DNA of 64,000 nt. Source: Streptococcus alactolyticus. Its GTDB lineage: Bacteria > Bacillota > Bacilli > Lactobacillales > Streptococcaceae. Both the position numbers and the translations under genes were made by a program. Below the pieces are notes generated by a model. That model ran no database searches, was not told where the DNA came from, and was given only the letters and a program-made list of their open reading frames with translations. The stretch is taken from NCBI RefSeq assembly GCF_012277075.1, contig NZ_JAAXMT010000005.1:186001-250000 (forward strand), given 5' to 3'. Shown piece by piece: positions 26,301 to 36,739 of this stretch. Each line of letters begins with the position of its first letter. Position 1 is the first letter of the stretch.

Positions 26301-27177
26301 AAAAATAGATAAAATAGCAACAACCGTTCTCTACACCATTGCAGGAATCATTGTTGCGATTTTGGCATCGTTATTGCTTTATATTCTAGTTAAGGGGCTT
26401 CCTCACGTTAGCTGGTCATTTTTAACAGGACGTTCATCGTCTTATGAAGCTGGTGGAGGTATCGGGATCCAACTCTATAACTCCCTCTTTCTTTTGGTGA
26501 TTACCTTAATCATCTCTATTCCCCTATCACTGGGAGCTGGTATTTACCTATCAGAATATGCTCGAAAAGGGCGTTTGACGAACTTTATCCGTACCTGTAT
26601 TGAAATCTTGTCATCACTTCCATCAGTGGTTGTTGGTTTGTTTGGGTATTTGATTTTCGTTGTTCAATTCCAATACGGTTTCTCAATCATCTCTGGTGCC
26701 CTTGCCCTTACGGTCTTTAACTTGCCACAGATGACTCGTAACGTTGAGGATGGTTTGCGAAATGTTCACCACACACAACGCGAAGCTGGTTTGGCTCTTG
26801 GTTTGTCACGCTGGGAAACGGTTATTCATGTCGTTGTACCAGAAGCCCTTCCAAGTATTGTCACAGGTATCGTGCTTGCTTCAGGTCGTATTTTTGGTGA
26901 AGCCGCTGCCCTTATCTACACAGCAGGTCAGTCAGCGCCAGCTCTTGATTGGTCAAACTGGAATCCACTAAGTGTTACCAGTCCAATTTCTATTTTCCGT
27001 CAAGCAGAAACCTTGGCCGTACACATTTGGAAAGTTAACAGTGAAGGAACCATTCCAGATGCGACCCAAGTTTCTCAAGGTAGTGCAGCAGTCTTGTTGA
27101 TTTTCATCTTGATTTTTAACTTATCAGCTCGTTACATCGGCAGAAGACTTCATGCAAAATTAACGTCAGCAAACTAA
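26290..27177 (+). CDS. pstA: Phosphate ABC transporter permease PstA
   Basis: 295 residues, six membrane segments, EAA-type loop [19 protein letters not shown]. Partner of PstC. The frame is open further upstream inside pstC, but ATG 26290 (MHAKKIDKI) precedes the first membrane segment and has AGAGAAA upstream; it overlaps the pstC stop, giving translational coupling. Confidence 0.93.
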   Translation: MHAKKIDKIATTVLYTIAGIIVAILASLLLYILVKGLPHVSWSFLTGRSSSYEAGGGIGIQLYNSLFLLVITLIISIPLSLGAGIYLSEYARKGRLTNFIRTCIEILSSLPSVVVGLFGYLIFVVQFQYGFSIISGALALTVFNLPQMTRNVEDGLRNVHHTQREAGLALGLSRWETVIHVVVPEALPSIVTGIVLASGRIFGEAAALIYTAGQSAPALDWSNWNPLSVTSPISIFRQAETLAVHIWKVNSEGTIPDATQVSQGSAAVLLIFILIFNLSARYIGRRLHAKLTSAN

Positions 27178-27187
27178 AGGAGAAGAG

Positions 27188-27991
27188 ATGGCAGATTACA
27201 ACTGGAATGAAAGACATATTATCACCTTTCCTGAGGATAAATTGGCTTTAGCTACCAAAGATTTGCATGTCTATTATGGGCAAAAAGAAGCCATCAAGGG
27301 CATTGATATGCAATTTGAAAAAAATAAAATCACAGCCCTTATCGGTCCATCAGGATGTGGGAAATCAACCTTCTTACGCAGTTTAAATCGCATGAACGAT
27401 ACGATTGATATTGCTAGAGTAACAGGTGAAATTCTTTACGAAGGCATTGACGTGAACGCTAAAAACATCAATGTTTATGAAATGCGTAAGCACATCGGAA
27501 TGGTATTCCAACGACCAAACCCTTTTGCCAAATCCATTTATAAAAACATCACCTTTGCTTATGAGCGTGCAGGGATTAAAGACAAGCAATTCTTGGATGA
27601 AGTGGTTGAAACCTCTCTGAAACAAGCAGCATTGTGGGATCAGGTTAAAGATGACCTTCACCATTCTGCCTTTACCTTATCAGGTGGGCAACAACAACGT
27701 TTGTGTATTGCTCGTGCCATTGCGGTTAAACCAGATATCTTGCTCATGGATGAGCCTGCGTCAGCCCTTGACCCAGTAGCAACCATGCAGTTAGAAGACA
27801 CCATGTTTGAGTTGAAGAAAAATTACACCATTATCATCGTAACGCACAACATGCAACAAGCAGCTCGTGCTAGTGATTACACCGCCTTTTTCTACCTTGG
27901 AGATTTGATTGAGTACGATAAGACCAACAACATCTTCCAAAATGCAAAACTCAAATCAACAAGTGACTACGTGTCAGGACACTTTGGTTAG
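27188..27991 (+). CDS. pstB1: Phosphate ABC transporter ATPase 1
   Basis: 267 residues. Energises PstCA. Walker [11 protein letters not shown]-loop MVFQRPNPF, signature [14 protein letters not shown], Walker [14 protein letters not shown] and H-loop His220 in [10 protein letters not shown] are all intact. It follows pstA by 10 bases with AGGAGAAG as RBS. Streptococci carry two consecutive PstB proteins, as here. Confidence 0.95.
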   Translation: MADYNWNERHIITFPEDKLALATKDLHVYYGQKEAIKGIDMQFEKNKITALIGPSGCGKSTFLRSLNRMNDTIDIARVTGEILYEGIDVNAKNINVYEMRKHIGMVFQRPNPFAKSIYKNITFAYERAGIKDKQFLDEVVETSLKQAALWDQVKDDLHHSAFTLSGGQQQRLCIARAIAVKPDILLMDEPASALDPVATMQLEDTMFELKKNYTIIIVTHNMQQAARASDYTAFFYLGDLIEYDKTNNIFQNAKLKSTSDYVSGHFG

Positions 27992-28002
27992 GAAGGACAG
28001 AG

Positions 28003-28761
28003 ATGACAGAACCTATTTTAAAAGTTAGCGATTTATCTGTTTATTACAACAATAAAAAAGCGCTCAATAATGTATCCATGAATTTCTATCCTAACGAAAT
28101 TACCGCTTTGATTGGTCCATCAGGTTCTGGGAAATCAACCCTCCTACGTTCTATCAATCGTATGGGGGACTTGAATCCAGAAGTGACTCTTACAGGCTCT
28201 ATTGTCTATAACGGTCACAATATTTATAGCCCTAGAACGGATACTGTTGAGTTGCGTAAGGAAATCGGTATGGTGTTCCAACAACCTAACCCGTTTCCAA
28301 TGTCTATTTATGAAAACGTGGTTTATGGCTTACGTTTGAAAGGCATTCGCGATAAACAAGTGCTTGATGAAGCTGTGGAATCTTCTCTCATTGGGGCATC
28401 TATTTGGGATGAAGTGAAAGACCGTTTACACGATTCAGCTCTTGGCTTGTCAGGTGGTCAGCAACAACGTGTCTGTGTGGCTCGTGTTTTGGCAACCAGC
28501 CCAAAAATTATTTTGTTGGACGAACCAACATCTGCCCTTGACCCGATTTCAGCAGGAAAAGTCGAAGATACACTGTACGGCTTAAAAGAGAAATATACCA
28601 TGCTCATTGTTACACGTTCGATGCAACAAGCGTCGCGTATTTCAGACCGAACAGGGTTCTTCCTTGACGGCAATCTCGTTGAATACGGTGAAACACATGA
28701 GATGTTCATGAATCCAAAACAAAAAGAAACAGAAGATTATATTACAGGAAAATTTGGTTAA
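28003..28761 (+). CDS. pstB2: Phosphate ABC transporter ATPase 2, altered H-loop
   Basis: 252 residues. Walker [11 protein letters not shown]-loop MVFQQPNPF, signature [14 protein letters not shown] and Walker [13 protein letters not shown] are intact. The H-loop histidine is replaced: [10 protein letters not shown] has Arg205 where pstB1 has His220. I believe other streptococcal PstB2 proteins share this. It may form an asymmetric heterodimer with PstB1; that is inference. Confidence 0.93.
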   Translation: MTEPILKVSDLSVYYNNKKALNNVSMNFYPNEITALIGPSGSGKSTLLRSINRMGDLNPEVTLTGSIVYNGHNIYSPRTDTVELRKEIGMVFQQPNPFPMSIYENVVYGLRLKGIRDKQVLDEAVESSLIGASIWDEVKDRLHDSALGLSGGQQQRVCVARVLATSPKIILLDEPTSALDPISAGKVEDTLYGLKEKYTMLIVTRSMQQASRISDRTGFFLDGNLVEYGETHEMFMNPKQKETEDYITGKFG

Positions 28762-28795
28762 TATTTAGGAAGTATCATATAAGGGAGGCGATATA

Positions 28796-29449
28796 ATGTT
28801 GAGGTCAAAATTCGATGATGAATTAGAAAAACTGCATAACCAGTTTTATGCGATGGGAACTGAGGTTTTATCACAAATCAATAAAACAGTGCGTGCGTTC
28901 ATTAGCCACGATCGCGAATTAGCAAAAGAGGTTATTGAAGGGGATGAGGTTGTCAATAATTTTGAAACCAAGTTGGAGAAGAAATCACTTGAAATCATTG
29001 CCTTGCAACAACCTGTGTCACACGATTTGCGAACTGTTATCACAGTTTTGAAAGCCTCAAGCGATGTGGAACGTATGGCTGACCATGCTGCTTCTATTGC
29101 AAAAGCGACTATCCGTGTCAAAGGTGAAACCCGTTTGCCAGAGGTTGAAGAAGAAATCAAGAAAATGGGGAAAGCCGTGCGTAGCATGGTAGAAGAAGCT
29201 CTTGATGTTTATATTACAGGTGACGAAGAAAGAGCTTATGAAGTCGCTGCTTCTGATGAAGTCATCGATAACTATTTCCGTGAAATCCAAAACATGGCAG
29301 TTGAAGCTATCCGTCAACAACCTGATACGGTTTTTGCAGGAAAAGAATACCTTCAAGTCATCACCTATTTAGAGCGTATCGGTGATTATGCCCGCAATAT
29401 TTGTGAATGGGTGGTTTATCTCAAAACAGGTAAAATTATCGAATTGTAA
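28796..29449 (+). CDS. phoU: Phosphate transport regulator PhoU
   Basis: 217 residues forming two three-helix PhoU repeats, each with the metal-binding pattern (ASSDVERMADHAASIAKA and TYLERIGDYARNICEWVVY). Modulates the Pst transporter and Pho signalling. RBS GGGAGG at 28783-28788. It is the last gene of the pst operon; pepN has its own promoter. Confidence 0.95.
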   Translation: MLRSKFDDELEKLHNQFYAMGTEVLSQINKTVRAFISHDRELAKEVIEGDEVVNNFETKLEKKSLEIIALQQPVSHDLRTVITVLKASSDVERMADHAASIAKATIRVKGETRLPEVEEEIKKMGKAVRSMVEEALDVYITGDEERAYEVAASDEVIDNYFREIQNMAVEAIRQQPDTVFAGKEYLQVITYLERIGDYARNICEWVVYLKTGKIIEL

Positions 29450-29503
29450 GGCAACTCACTTACTTTTTGTAGGTTAGGTCTGACAGATAGGCCCTGTTTG
29501 TGG

Positions 29504-29590
29504 TATAATATTAGGGTTCGGTGGTCTTTATGCCACTAGAGTTAGTGATAATTACTCAAATTAAAGTGAGGGATGAGGCATCAAACCTCA
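29504..29590 (+). promoter_or_regulatory. pepN promoter and structured leader
   Basis: An extended -10 (TGTGG-TATAAT, TATAAT at 29504-29509) starts a leader of about 100 nt with hairpins GTGG...CCAC (about 29521-29536) and ATGAGG...CCTCAT (about 29573-29592). No T-run follows them, so they are not terminators. Confidence 0.5.
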
Positions 29591-29613
29591 TTTCTGTATT
29601 CTAAAGGAGTTAT

Positions 29614-32154
29614 ATGAAAACTGTAGAACATTTTATTGAAAAATTTGTTCCTGAAAATTACAACATTTTTCTTGACATCAATCGTACTGAAAAATCATTT
29701 TCAGGAAATGTCGCTATTACCGGTGAAGCTTTAGACAATGTCATTTCATTCCACCAAAAAGATTTAACCATTGCAACTGTTTTATTGGACAATCAAAACT
29801 TGGATTTCAAGGTTGATAACCAACAAGAATCACTTAGTATTGACCTACCAGAAACAGGGACAATTACACTTGTGATTGAATTCTCAGGAAAAATCACGGA
29901 TAACATGACAGGTATCTACCCATCTTATTACACAGTAGATGGCATGAAAAAAGAAGTAATTTCAACACAGTTTGAAAGCCACTTTGCTCGTGAAGCCTTC
30001 CCATGTGTTGACGAACCTGAAGCAAAAGCAACCTTTGATTTGAGCATCAAATTTGACCAAGCTGCTGATGAAATTGTTCTATCAAACATGCCTGAAGTGG
30101 ATGCAGAACGCCGCAAAGAAACAGGTCTTTGGACTTTTGATACCACTCCACGCATGTCATCATATCTTTTAGCCTTTGCACTTGGTGATTTGCAAGGTAA
30201 AACAGCATCAAGTAAAAACGGAACAGAAGTTGGTGTCTTCTCAACCAAAGCCCACAATCCAAAAACATTGGATTTTGCCTTGGATATCGCTGTTCGCGTG
30301 ATTGATTTTTACGAAGATTATTTTGGTGTTCGCTACCCTATCCCATTGTCATACCACGTGGCGCTTCCTGACTTCTCAGCTGGTGCTATGGAAAACTGGG
30401 GCTTGGTAACTTACCGTGAAGTGTACTTGCTCGTTGATGAAAATTCTACCGTTAAGAGCCGTCAAAATGTTGCGCTTGTCGTTGCTCACGAATTAGCTCA
30501 CCAATGGTTTGGTAACCTAGTAACCATGAAATGGTGGGATGACCTATGGCTTAACGAATCATTTGCTAACATGATGGAATACGTGTCTATCGACGCTATT
30601 GAACCTTCTTGGAACATCTTTGAAGATTTCCAAACAACAGGTGTGCCTTTAGCACTTCAACGTGATGCGACTGACGGTGTGCAATCTGTTCACGTAGCTG
30701 TTAACCACCCAGATGAAATTAATACCTTATTTGACCCTGCCATTGTTTATGCTAAAGGAAGCCGCTTAATGCACATGCTTCGTCGTTGGCTCGGTGATGA
30801 TGATTTCAGAGCAGGTTTGAAGATTTACTTTGAAAAACACCAATACAGTAATACCATCGGTCATGACCTTTGGGATGCCTTGTCAGAAGCATCAGGCAAA
30901 GACGTTGCTGCCTTTATGGATGCTTGGTTGGAACAACCAGGTTACCCAGTTGTGACAGCAGAAGTGGTAGATGATACGCTTGTTCTTAGCCAAAAACAAT
31001 TCTTCATCGGAGAAGGACAAGACCAAAACCGTATCTGGCCAATTCCATTGAATACCAACTGGACAGGCTTGCCAGAAACCTTGACTGAAGAACGCCTTGC
31101 TATTCCAAACTTTAGCCAATTAGCCGCTCAAAATGAAGGTGCGCTTCGTTTGAACACTGCTAATACAGCTCACTACATCACTAATTACAAAGGTCAATTG
31201 TTGAAGGCTGTTCTTAACCAATTAACAGAACTTGATACCACATCAAAACTACAAGTAGTTCAAGAACGCCGTCTTTTGGCTGAAAGTGGTGAGATTTCTT
31301 ATGCGGAATTGATTCCATTATTGACTAAATTGACAGACGAAACTTCTTACCTTGTGTCTGAAGCAATTGCGCAAGTTGTGGATGGTTTGGATATGTTTAT
31401 GGACGAAGGTAGTGAAGCCCAAGCTGAATTCAAAGCCTTGGTTAACCGTTTGATGCAAAAGAATTATGACCGTCTTGGATTCGAACCACAAGTTGGAGAA
31501 TCTGACGAAGATGAAATGGTTCGTCAAAAAGCGATTAGCTTGATGCTTTATGCAGACAATGCGGACGCTGTGGCTAAAGCCGAAGAAATCTTTGACGCTC
31601 ACAAAGAAAACATCGAATCTATCCCTGCTTCAATCCGCTTATCTGTTTTGGCCAACCAAGTAAAACACGCTGAAACAGAAGAATTAGTATCATTATACTT
31701 GGATTGCTACGTTAAGACTAATGATGGTAACTTCCGTCGTCAATTGGCTGCTGCCTTGTCTAACACCAAAGAAAAAGCAACCGTTGAGCGCATCTTGGGC
31801 GAATTGAAAAACAAAGATGTTGTGAAACCGCAAGACCTTGCCATGAGCTGGTACCGTCCATTCCTTAACAAGGACTTCTCACAAGGAGCCTTCTGGAATT
31901 GGGCTTGTGAAAACTGGGATTGGATTACCTCTGCACTTGGAGGCGATATGAGTTTTGACAAATTTGTCATTTACCCAGCTAACACCTTCAAAACACCTGA
32001 ACGTTTGGAAGAATACAAAGCCTTCTTTGAACCACAATTAGATGACATGGCTATCAGCCGTAACATCACAATGGGTATTAAAGAAATTTCAGCTCGTATC
32101 AACTTGATTAACACAAGCAAAGCTGCTGTTGAAAGTGCTTTGGCTGAACTATAA
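29614..32154 (+). CDS. pepN: Aminopeptidase N (lysyl aminopeptidase)
   Basis: 846 residues, M1 family zinc metallopeptidase that removes N-terminal residues from peptides and supplies amino acids. The exopeptidase motif GAMEN is at 257-261; zinc ligands are His292 and His296 of HELAH and Glu315 of WLNESFA. Full family length, no signal peptide, cytoplasmic. RBS AAAGGAG; terminator directly after. Confidence 0.96.
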   Translation: MKTVEHFIEKFVPENYNIFLDINRTEKSFSGNVAITGEALDNVISFHQKDLTIATVLLDNQNLDFKVDNQQESLSIDLPETGTITLVIEFSGKITDNMTGIYPSYYTVDGMKKEVISTQFESHFAREAFPCVDEPEAKATFDLSIKFDQAADEIVLSNMPEVDAERRKETGLWTFDTTPRMSSYLLAFALGDLQGKTASSKNGTEVGVFSTKAHNPKTLDFALDIAVRVIDFYEDYFGVRYPIPLSYHVALPDFSAGAMENWGLVTYREVYLLVDENSTVKSRQNVALVVAHELAHQWFGNLVTMKWWDDLWLNESFANMMEYVSIDAIEPSWNIFEDFQTTGVPLALQRDATDGVQSVHVAVNHPDEINTLFDPAIVYAKGSRLMHMLRRWLGDDDFRAGLKIYFEKHQYSNTIGHDLWDALSEASGKDVAAFMDAWLEQPGYPVVTAEVVDDTLVLSQKQFFIGEGQDQNRIWPIPLNTNWTGLPETLTEERLAIPNFSQLAAQNEGALRLNTANTAHYITNYKGQLLKAVLNQLTELDTTSKLQVVQERRLLAESGEISYAELIPLLTKLTDETSYLVSEAIAQVVDGLDMFMDEGSEAQAEFKALVNRLMQKNYDRLGFEPQVGESDEDEMVRQKAISLMLYADNADAVAKAEEIFDAHKENIESIPASIRLSVLANQVKHAETEELVSLYLDCYVKTNDGNFRRQLAAALSNTKEKATVERILGELKNKDVVKPQDLAMSWYRPFLNKDFSQGAFWNWACENWDWITSALGGDMSFDKFVIYPANTFKTPERLEEYKAFFEPQLDDMAISRNITMGIKEISARINLINTSKAAVESALAEL

Positions 32155-32175
32155 AAAGAATGACCATTAAAATCA

Positions 32176-32208
32176 TTAAAAACGTTTGAGGCAGCTCAGA
32201 CGTTTTTA
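32176..32208 (+). terminator. pepN terminator
   Basis: AAAAACGT-T-TGAG pairs with CTCA-G-ACGTTTTT. Confidence 0.8.
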
Positions 32209-32275
32209 ACTGTTATCTGATTTAGCTAGTCTTAAGTTCTCTGGGCTAGAATAATAAAAACATGATTTACATGAA

Positions 32276-32292
32276 CTTAAGAGGATGTTAAT
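32276..32292 (+). promoter_or_regulatory. CiaR-box-like direct repeat
   Basis: CTTAAG (32276-32281), 5 bp, GTTAAT (32287-32292). CiaR recognises TTTAAG-n5-TTTAAG-type direct repeats; the second half here is imperfect. Autoregulation is plausible. Confidence 0.4.
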
Positions 32293-32313
32293 AAGATTGT
32301 AAGGAGATAGCCT

Positions 32314-32988
32314 ATGATTAAGATTTTGTTAGTTGAAGATGATTTGAGCTTGTCAAATTCTGTCTTTGATTTCTTGGATGATTTTGCGGATGTGATGCAG
32401 GTTTTTGACGGTGAAGAAGGTCTTTATGAAGCTGAAAGTGGGGTCTATGACTTGATTTTGCTTGACCTTATGTTACCTGAAAAAGACGGTTTCCAAGTGC
32501 TTAAAGAATTGCGTGAAAAAGGTATTTCGACGCCTGTTTTGATTATGACAGCGAAAGAAAGCCTTGATGATAAGGGGCATGGTTTTGAGTTGGGAGCAGA
32601 TGATTACTTGACTAAGCCTTTCTACCTTGAAGAGTTGAAAATGCGTATTCAGGCCCTTTTGAAACGCTCTGGAAAATATAATAGCAATACCTTGTCTTAC
32701 AAAGAAGTGACCGTTGATACCGCGACAAATACCACAACTGTTGACGGAAAAGTCGTTGAATTGCTTGGTAAAGAATTTGATTTGTTGGTTTACTTTTTAC
32801 AAAACCAAAACGTTATTTTGCCAAAATCACAAATTTTTGACCGTTTGTGGGGATTTGACAGTGATACGACCATTTCGGTGGTGGAAGTCTATGTGTCTAA
32901 AATACGCAAAAAATTGAAGGGAACTGAGTTTGCCAAAAACCTTCAAACACTGCGTAGTGTGGGGTACATTCTAAAAGATGCGGAATAA
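32314..32988 (+). CDS. ciaR: Response regulator CiaR
   Basis: 224 residues, OmpR/PhoB family. Receiver domain with Asp51 ([14 protein letters not shown]) as phosphorylation site and the conserved KP in [13 protein letters not shown]-terminal winged helix. CiaRH controls cell-wall stress responses, competence and small csRNAs in streptococci. RBS AAGGAGA. The end overlaps ciaH by 11 bases. Confidence 0.95.
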   Translation: MIKILLVEDDLSLSNSVFDFLDDFADVMQVFDGEEGLYEAESGVYDLILLDLMLPEKDGFQVLKELREKGISTPVLIMTAKESLDDKGHGFELGADDYLTKPFYLEELKMRIQALLKRSGKYNSNTLSYKEVTVDTATNTTTVDGKVVELLGKEFDLLVYFLQNQNVILPKSQIFDRLWGFDSDTTISVVEVYVSKIRKKLKGTEFAKNLQTLRSVGYILKDAE

Positions 32989-34321
32989 GTGGTCTAAGAA
33001 ATTACTATCAGGGACAACCTTTTCGCATTTCTTCCATTTCTTCGCGGTCTTTACAGGTATTTTCATCGTCATGACTGTTATTATCTTGCAAATCATGCGT
33101 TTTGGTTTGTATTCGACAGTGGATACCAATTTGCAAAATGCTGCTTATAATGCTAATGATTATGTCGCTCGGACGATGAAGCGCAGCGATTCTTTGCAGG
33201 TTGATGATTCGGACTATGAATCCTTTTTTGCGGATGAAAATGGCAGCAAACTCAAATCAGCCCTCAACGGCGAAACGCTAACCAATGTGAGTGTTCTTTT
33301 GTACGATAAAAAGGGCAAGATTTTAAATGCCTTGGACGCCTTTCTCCAATTTGGTGCTTTATCTTACAGCCTTGATGAGGATAGCATTGGGGAGATTAAA
33401 GAGGAAAAAATCAAAACCATTTTCGGGCAAAATGAAAAATACCATGTGCTGACGGTCAAAGTCGATGATGCGGATTATCCAGCGATTAAGTACGCAACTT
33501 TTTTGATTAGCGTGCGGCAGCTGGATGAAGCCAATGAACGTTACGTGACCATTACGATCACAGTCATGGTGATTTTCTGGATGATTTCCATTTTGGCGAG
33601 CATCTACCTTGCCAATTGGACGCGTAAGCCGATTTTGGAAAGTTATGAAAAGCAAAAAGCCTTCGTGGAAAATGCCAGTCACGAATTGCGGACGCCATTA
33701 GCTGTTTTGCAAAACCGTTTGGAAGGTTTGTTTAGAAGACCTAATGACACGATTTTAGATAATAGCGAAAGCATTGCGGCTAGCCTTGACGAAGTCCGTA
33801 ATATGCGCTTTTTGATTACCAATTTGCTCAATTTGGCTCGGCGAGATGATGTCTTGAAGGTTGATTTAGAAATGATTCAGCCAATCATGTTCGATGAAGT
33901 CTTTGAAAATTACAGCCTCATTGCCGAGGAGAGTAATCGTATCTTTATTGGGCAAAATCTAGCTACCCACCCGATCAAATCAGACCGTGTCTTGCTCAAA
34001 CAATTGATGACCATCTTATTTGATAATGCCATTAAGTACACGGATGAAGATGGCGTGGTTGAATTTACCGTTAAAACAACGGAAAGACACACCATTATCA
34101 CGGTTGCGGACAATGGTATCGGTATTAGTGATAGCGATAAGCTGAAGATTTTTGACCGATTCTACCGAGTGGACAAGGCAAGAACGCGTCAAAAGGGTGG
34201 ATTTGGTTTAGGCTTGTCCCTAGCTCAACAAATCGTGGACGCCCTAAAGGGAACCATTACAGTCAAAGACAATACACCTAAAGGAACAATTTTTGAAGTG
34301 CGTTTTAACCACCATCATTGA
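32978..34321 (+). CDS. ciaH: Sensor histidine kinase CiaH
   Basis: 447 residues. Membrane segment at about 15-40, an extracytoplasmic sensor of about 140 residues, a second membrane segment at about 185-210, then HisKA with His235 ([16 protein letters not shown]) and an ATPase domain ([28 protein letters not shown]). Partner of CiaR, translationally coupled by overlap. Identification rests on sequence and the pepN-ciaRH-rpsT order. Confidence 0.94.
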   Translation: MRNKWSKKLLSGTTFSHFFHFFAVFTGIFIVMTVIILQIMRFGLYSTVDTNLQNAAYNANDYVARTMKRSDSLQVDDSDYESFFADENGSKLKSALNGETLTNVSVLLYDKKGKILNALDAFLQFGALSYSLDEDSIGEIKEEKIKTIFGQNEKYHVLTVKVDDADYPAIKYATFLISVRQLDEANERYVTITITVMVIFWMISILASIYLANWTRKPILESYEKQKAFVENASHELRTPLAVLQNRLEGLFRRPNDTILDNSESIAASLDEVRNMRFLITNLLNLARRDDVLKVDLEMIQPIMFDEVFENYSLIAEESNRIFIGQNLATHPIKSDRVLLKQLMTILFDNAIKYTDEDGVVEFTVKTTERHTIITVADNGIGISDSDKLKIFDRFYRVDKARTRQKGGFGLGLSLAQQIVDALKGTITVKDNTPKGTIFEVRFNHHH

Positions 34322-34324
34322 TAA

Positions 34325-34365
34325 ACACAAAAAGGTATTGGATTTTCTCCAATACCTTTTTGTGT
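34325..34365. terminator. Bidirectional terminator, 18-bp perfect stem
   Basis: ACACAAAAAGGTATTGGA (34325-34342) pairs fully with TCCAATACCTTTTTGTGT (34348-34365). It ends ciaH and lies beyond the rpsT terminator on the other strand. Confidence 0.85.
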
Positions 34366-34371
34366 GGTAAT

Positions 34372-34394
34372 AAAAAAACTCCATTTGGAGTTTT
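34372..34394 (-). terminator. rpsT terminator
   Basis: AAAACTCCA-TT-TGGAGTTTT with extra A's on the left, giving a T-run in the minus-strand transcript. Confidence 0.75.
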
Positions 34395-34403
34395 CATTGG
34401 ATA

Positions 34404-34640
34404 TTAGTTAGCCAATTTAGCAGCAAGACGTGCTTTATCGCGACTAGCTTTATTTTTGTGAATCAACCCTTTTGATTCAGCTTTATCGATGCTAGAAGAA
34501 GCAGCGCGGAAAAGCTCTTCAGATGGGTTAGCTTCAAATGCTTTGATAGCAGAACGCATAGCTGATTTTTGTGCTGAGTTTTTAGCGTTTTGTTTAACGT
34601 TAAGTTCAGCGCGTTTGATAGCTGATTTAATATTTGCCAA
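34404..34640 (-). CDS. rpsT: 30S ribosomal protein S20
   Basis: 78 residues beginning (M)[13 protein letters not shown], a helical protein that binds the 5' domain of 16S rRNA. The frame extends 15 bases further upstream, but that region contains the Shine-Dalgarno GGAGGTG itself. The functional start is therefore the TTG at 34640-34638, eight bases from GGAGG. A TTG start on a ribosomal protein gene suggests tuned translation. Confidence 0.95.
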   Translation of the reverse strand: MANIKSAIKRAELNVKQNAKNSAQKSAMRSAIKAFEANPSEELFRAASSSIDKAESKGLIHKNKASRDKARLAAKLAN

Positions 34641-34672
34641 TGTTTTCACCTCCAAATTAATCTAACTATATC

Positions 34673-34701
34673 ATTATATAGAATTTCTTGACTTTTGGCA
34701 A
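34673..34701 (-). promoter_or_regulatory. rpsT promoter
   Basis: On the minus strand: TTGCCA (34701-34696), 17 bp, TATAAT (34678-34673). Confidence 0.8.
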
Positions 34702-34708
34702 GTCTTTA

Positions 34709-35629
34709 TCACTTTTTCAAATAAATTCTATCAATTTTGTGATCAGAAGCCTTGTGTAAAATCAATTCTGCTCGGTTTCGTGTGGGTTCGATGTATTTTT
34801 TCAAATTCACGAGATTGATGCTTCCCCAAGTATCCTCAGCAATTTTAAGGACATCTTCACGCTCCATATGCACAAAGCGGTGGTAGTAATTGTTTTTATC
34901 TGTCTTAGCCAACTCGAGCAAACTATCGAAACGTTCCAAATACCATTTTTTGATGTTATTGATATCAGCATCAATGTAAATGGAAAAATCAAAGTAACCT
35001 GTCATGTAAAGGCGAGTGTTTTTCTGATTTTGAAAGACATTGATGCCTTCAAGAATGAGAAAATCAGGCGACTGAATCACTTGCTTTTCATCAGGTAAAA
35101 TATCGTAGATTTCATGCGAGTAAACAGGAATTTCAGCCGTCATGCCATTTTTTATAGAATCGAGGAAGTTCAAGAGCAACTCCATGTTATAGCTTTCAGG
35201 AAAGCCTTTGCGGTTCAATATCTGCCGTTTCATAAGCACGCTATTGGGGTAAATGAAGCCATCTGTCGTGACCATTTCCACTTTGCTATTTTTAAATGTC
35301 CGTGATAAAAGGATTTGCAGCAGACGACTAGTAGTTGATTTGCCAACAGCTACCGAACCAGAAATACCGATGATAAAAGGACGCTGGCAGGCTTCTTTCT
35401 TTAGAAAAATACTTTTAGCAAAAGAGAGGTTTTCTTGTGCCTTTTTATAAATCTGAATCAGGCTAATCAATGGTAAATACACATCAATCACGTCTTGAAT
35501 GCTGATTTTATCGTTAAGGCTTTTGATAGCTTCAAGTTCTTCTGCCGTCAAGAGGGGTTTGGTATGTTGGTGCAATTTTTGCCAAGATTCTCGAGAAATG
35601 TCGTTAAAATTGATAAACTCACGTGTCAT
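34709..35629 (-). CDS. coaA: Pantothenate kinase, type I
   Basis: 306 residues. Phosphorylates pantothenate, the first and regulated step of coenzyme A synthesis. Walker A is [26 protein letters not shown] and ILEGINVFQ are typical. The ATG has TAGGAG upstream on the minus strand. It reads toward rpsT and diverges from the methyltransferase at 35737. Confidence 0.95.
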   Translation of the reverse strand: MTREFINFNDISRESWQKLHQHTKPLLTAEELEAIKSLNDKISIQDVIDVYLPLISLIQIYKKAQENLSFAKSIFLKKEACQRPFIIGISGSVAVGKSTTSRLLQILLSRTFKNSKVEMVTTDGFIYPNSVLMKRQILNRKGFPESYNMELLLNFLDSIKNGMTAEIPVYSHEIYDILPDEKQVIQSPDFLILEGINVFQNQKNTRLYMTGYFDFSIYIDADINNIKKWYLERFDSLLELAKTDKNNYYHRFVHMEREDVLKIAEDTWGSINLVNLKKYIEPTRNRAELILHKASDHKIDRIYLKK

Positions 35630-35679
35630 GTTACGCTCCTACTGAGGTTATTGCTTCATTATAGCATTTTATAACCTAA

Positions 35680-35708
35680 TTGAAAACCATTACAATATAT
35701 GATAAAAT
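35680..35708 (+). promoter_or_regulatory. Promoter of the methyltransferase gene
   Basis: TTGAAA (35680-35685), 17 bp, TAAAAT (35703-35708). Confidence 0.6.
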
Positions 35709-35736
35709 AATAAAACGTTTGAGAAGGAGTAGGGAA

Positions 35737-36333
35737 ATGACAAAGACAAATATGTATTATGAAGAAAATCCAGACAGCGCTCACGATATTCATGAGTTGA
35801 AGGTTACCTTGTTAGGACAACACTTTTCTTTTTTGACCGATTCTGGTGTTTTTTCTAAAAAAATGATTGATTATGGAAGTCAAGTGCTTCTCAATGCGGT
35901 TTCTTTTGAAGCAGGAAAGACGCTTTTGGACCTTGGGTGTGGTTATGGTCCCTTAGGAATTGCCTTAGCAAAGGTGCAAGGAGTGAAGCCAACCATGGTT
36001 GATGTCAATAACCGTGCCCTTGATTTGGCCCGTAAAAACGCTGAGAAAAATGGGATTTCGGCCACTATTTTTCAGTCAAATGTCTATGAGCAAGTGGAAG
36101 GAATTTTTGATTACATCATCACCAATCCTCCTATTAGAGCAGGAAAACAAATTGTGCATGAAATGATTGGTGAAAGCATCACGCATCTTAATTCGGGTGG
36201 TAGCTTGACGCTGGTTATTCAGAAAAAGCAAGGAGCACCAAGTGCCAAAGCTAAAATGGAAGACGTTTTTGGCAATGCTACCATTTTAAAACGCGACAAA
36301 GGTTATTATATTTTACAAAGCATTAAAGAGTGA
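35737..36333 (+). CDS. Class I SAM-dependent methyltransferase, RsmC-like
   Basis: 198 residues. SAM-binding motif LLDLGCGYGPLGIALAK and the NPPI motif (ITNPPIRAGK) place it with N2-guanine rRNA methyltransferases such as RsmC/YbxB. The target is uncertain. Although the frame is open upstream, GAAGGAG at 35723-35729 sets the start at ATG 35737 (MTKTNMYYEENP, the family start). Confidence 0.88.
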   Translation: MTKTNMYYEENPDSAHDIHELKVTLLGQHFSFLTDSGVFSKKMIDYGSQVLLNAVSFEAGKTLLDLGCGYGPLGIALAKVQGVKPTMVDVNNRALDLARKNAEKNGISATIFQSNVYEQVEGIFDYIITNPPIRAGKQIVHEMIGESITHLNSGGSLTLVIQKKQGAPSAKAKMEDVFGNATILKRDKGYYILQSIKE

Positions 36334-36336
36334 ACC

Positions 36337-36382
36337 AACCTTTTCTAAAGGGCCTTAGTAGCCTTCTTTAGAAAAGGTTTTT
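36337..36382 (+). terminator. Methyltransferase gene terminator
   Basis: AACCTTTTCTAAAG pairs with CTTTAGAAAAGGTT, followed by T's. Confidence 0.85.
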
Positions 36383-36503
36383 GTATCTTTATAGAACATT
36401 ATTAGAATTTTTATAAAATAATAATAGAAAAAAGCGGGCAAAACTATTTCCTCTCCCTTACTAATTCTTGTCAATTAGCTATATATAAGATGAAAAAGTT
36501 CAG

Positions 36504-36574
36504 TAAAATCCGATAGTTCTTATGTGTATAAATAAATGTGACATGGTTGTCACAATTGATATTATCGGATTTTA
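36504..36574. repeat. Nested inverted-repeat element of 71 bp
   Basis: Perfect 12-bp outer arms TAAAATCCGATA (36504-36515) and TATCGGATTTTA (36563-36574) enclose an inner palindrome TGTGACA-TGGT-TGTCACA (36537-36554). A third partial arm, TTCGGATTTTA, lies at 36611-36621. It occupies the otherwise empty 400-bp leader of deoC. It may be an operator array, a cruciform or a small mobile repeat; no target-site duplication is evident. Confidence 0.55.
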
Positions 36575-36657
36575 GGGCAATTTCCTTGTTTTTTCTTGAT
36601 AGAAGGATACTTCGGATTTTACAATTTTGTTTCATTGTAAAAAAATGATAAAAAGGA

Positions 36658-36686
36658 CTTACATATTTTGAAAAAAATGGTAAAAT
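36658..36686 (+). promoter_or_regulatory. deoC promoter
   Basis: CTTACA (36658-36663), 17 bp, TAAAAT (36681-36686). Confidence 0.55.
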
Positions 36687-36739
36687 ATAAAGGGTTTGTT
36701 TTTTAGGAAACGATCAAAATAGATCAGAAAGGGGCAAAA

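Noticed and set aside
29521..29592. Riboswitch or attenuator in the pepN leader
   Set aside because: Hairpins exist but there is no T-run and no conserved aptamer blocks.
29928..30268. Antisense frames within pepN
   Set aside because: No RBS and no family resemblance; pepN is fully conserved on the other strand.
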